This document shows positions 7,176 through 8,205 of a DNA stretch of 8,205 nucleotides, one piece after another. Position 1 is the stretch's first letter. Each line of letters opens with the position of its first letter. This stretch comes from Bacteroidaceae bacterium. GTDB taxonomy: Bacteria; Bacteroidota; Bacteroidia; Bacteroidales; Bacteroidaceae. Under the pieces are notes generated by a model. That model saw only the letters and a list, made by a program, of their open reading frames with translations, was not told the origin of the DNA and made no database searches. The stretch spans positions 1-8,205 of the forward strand of contig JAFTTD010000012.1 in NCBI GenBank assembly GCA_017466965.1, read 5' to 3'. The translations under genes and the position numbers were made by a program.

Positions 7176-7745
7176 TTATTTACATTTAATCACAAATGCT
7201 TTGTCAACCGGAGTGAATGTCTTGGTATCAGGCTTAACAAGCAGTATATTCTTCATATAACCTTTGTAATCACTCTTGGTTAAATTCGAATCCGCACATA
7301 ATGTTATGAACATAATATCGCCTTTATTGCCATCAAAGACCTTGTTTGATAATGAGTAACACAAAAAGCGGATAGTACCATTCTTTTGTTTAGAACAGCT
7401 TAATATATGTTTTTGGGAATCACTCATTTTTGAAAGTTCTATAATATCTTCACCATCTGAGTTTTTTAATATCTTAATACCATGAGGAAGATACAAATCA
7501 AATTGAAAGGCCGTTAATTGTCCCATACTAACAGGTATATCCAACTTTACGCCAACTTTCAATGTATCACCTTGTCTAATATCAAATGATGAAATATACA
7601 TATCAACGCCATTAACATTATTTTGCTGCATATTCTTATCATTCAATTCATGATCAAAAGATATTATTTCATTACTACCTAATATATTTCCATACATTAC
7701 TGTATTATAAGATAACAATGCAATTATAAGCAGTAAGGATTTCAT
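7176..7745 (-). CDS. Small exported protein with a single cohesin-like 'LYLP' domain
   Basis: This 189-residue protein starts with a short signal peptide (KSLLLIIALLSYNTVMYG, cleavage near residue 19). From about 47 to the end it consists of one beta-rich domain. The sequence runs through MYISSFDIRQGDTLKVGVKL, AFQFDLYLPHGIKI (79-92), GTIRFLCYSLSNKVFDGNKGDI and a closing strand before FVIKCK. From memory, this pattern is the cohesin-like domain found, often in several copies, in Prevotella and Bacteroides surface proteins (typically FQxDLYLPEG and RIVSYS). Such domains fold like cohesin or carbohydrate-binding modules. Here it stands alone, with no dockerin, leucine-rich repeat or sorting domain after it. 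The gene is clearly more AT-rich than its neighbours: bases 7621-7680 contain 15 G or C in 60, against 28 in 60 at 661-720. This may reflect weak selection or transfer. A promoter fits just upstream. A role in adhesion or carbohydrate binding is inference; no enzymatic motif is visible. Confidence 0.8.
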   Translation of the reverse strand: MKSLLLIIALLSYNTVMYGNILGSNEIISFDHELNDKNMQQNNVNGVDMYISSFDIRQGDTLKVGVKLDIPVSMGQLTAFQFDLYLPHGIKILKNSDGEDIIELSKMSDSQKHILSCSKQKNGTIRFLCYSLSNKVFDGNKGDIMFITLCADSNLTKSDYKGYMKNILLVKPDTKTFTPVDKAFVIKCK

Positions 7746-7762
7746 AAAGTATTAAATTATAG

Positions 7763-7794
7763 CCAATATATTAATTGTAAAAATTCTATGCAAA
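7763..7794 (-). promoter_or_regulatory. Candidate Bacteroidetes-type promoter for the LYLP-domain gene
   Basis: Read on the minus strand, TTTG (7794-7791) is followed by exactly 20 nt and then TATATTGG (7770-7763). This matches TAnnTTTG with one mismatch. The -7 box ends 17 nt before the ATG at 7745, giving a very short leader. The spacing agrees with the consensus promoter found before the transporter, which raises its credibility, but the surrounding DNA is very AT-rich. Confidence 0.5.
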
Positions 7795-7984
7795 GAAACA
7801 TATTAAATCGTTATTATCCAAATTAATACACAAAATTATAAATAAAATTTTATTCACTCATATACCTTTATTATATAAACCCACTTTACTAATAATTATT
7901 TAGACTCTTCCATATAATGACTTCAGAGTAAGGAATATAAGTAGGTAAGCAATCAGACAAAAATAGAAAGTTCCAATAATATAC

Positions 7985-8018
7985 AAAGGGAGAGTGTCCC
8001 GAAGAACACTCTCCCTTT
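7985..8018 (-). terminator. Terminator with cUUCGg tetraloop for the right-edge gene
   Basis: AAAGGGAGAGTGT (7985-7997) and ACACTCTCCCTTT (8006-8018) form a perfect 13-bp stem. On the minus-strand transcript the inner bases add a U-G and a C-G pair closing a UUCG loop, the hyperstable cUUCGg tetraloop, for 15 pairs in total. The plus-strand transcript cannot form this loop and has a C-A mismatch at the matching place, so the element is built for the minus strand. It begins 49 nt after the stop of the partial gene at 8068 and fits as its terminator. The stretch from 7795 to 7984 shows nothing else that I can support. Confidence 0.85.
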
Positions 8019-8067
8019 CAAATTTATAATTCCATTAAGCCACTGTTTTCAAGGGCTTAATCTATTA

Positions 8068-8205
8068 TTAGAATACTACGAACTTCTTTCCAGCAACTAC
8101 GTAAACACCTGCAGGAAGCTGCTTAACAACTGTTGAACCTGCATTGATTGTCTCGTTCATAACAGCTGCACCGCTTACGCTGTAAACTGTAACGCCGGTT
8201 GTTGA
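8068..8205 (-). CDS. C-terminal end of a T9SS-secreted protein (sorting domain), 5' partial
   Basis: Only the last 45 codons and the stop lie in the window; the gene enters from the right edge. The peptide contains TTGVTVYSVSGAAV, then INAGSTVVKQLPAGVYVV, and ends AGKKFVVF. This is the normal pattern of a type A (Por secretion system) C-terminal sorting domain: a V-Y/V-G strand, a turn, then L-P-x-G-x-Y-x-V and a basic-hydrophobic end. The domain leads a Sec-exported protein through the type IX translocon to the cell surface. Nothing can be said about the catalytic or binding part. The gene ends in three consecutive stop codons, TAA TAA TAG (8070 down to 8062), followed by the UUCG hairpin. 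G+C content is higher than in the adjoining LYLP-domain gene. Confidence 0.88.
   Translation of the reverse strand, partial: STTGVTVYSVSGAAVMNETINAGSTVVKQLPAGVYVVAGKKFVVF

Overview
The window looks like a chromosomal segment from a Bacteroidales bacterium, most probably Prevotella or a close relative. Several things point there. The first and last genes end in type IX secretion (Por) C-terminal sorting domains. A promoter upstream of the transporter gene matches the Bacteroidetes pattern TTTG-N20-TAnnTTTG exactly. Start codons are preceded by A-rich stretches instead of Shine-Dalgarno sites. The protein families present (DUF5117/5118-type metzincin, AspT/YidE-type transporter, and the secreted 'LYLP' domain common in Prevotella surface proteins) also fit.

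Layout, left to right. (1) The 3' part of a secreted, probably zinc-dependent peptidase (HExxH-x16-E) with a T9SS sorting domain runs in from the left edge. (2) A 13-bp perfect hairpin separates it from a convergent ECF sigma factor gene on the minus strand. (3) A 258-nt divergent intergenic region carries the consensus promoter and a small inverted repeat, and leads into a plus-strand AspT/YidE-family transporter with two RCK_C domains between two homologous membrane halves. (4) A 169-nt gap holds a cytosine-free tandem array of AGTTAA-containing units in an 8-8-9 spacing, that is, a 25-bp higher-order repeat. (5) A large exported metzincin protease follows on the plus strand. (6) A 298-nt gap holds a 14-bp perfect hairpin between convergent genes. 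(7) On the minus strand, a small AT-rich secreted protein is made almost entirely of one cohesin-like 'LYLP' domain. (8) A terminator with a cUUCGg loop on the minus strand serves a final minus-strand gene, of which only the last 45 codons, a second T9SS sorting domain, lie in the window.

The genes do not form an obvious single pathway. The common theme is the cell envelope and secretion: two T9SS cargos, one exported metzincin, one small exported adhesin-like protein and one inner-membrane exchanger. The lone sigma factor has no visible anti-sigma partner, and nothing in the sequence ties it to a particular target apart from its divergent position next to the transporter. No tRNA, rRNA, CRISPR array, insertion sequence or prophage feature was seen. 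I do not see a clearly undescribed multi-gene system. The repeat array, the partial HExxH T9SS cargo and the standalone LYLP-domain protein are the most worthwhile points to follow up.
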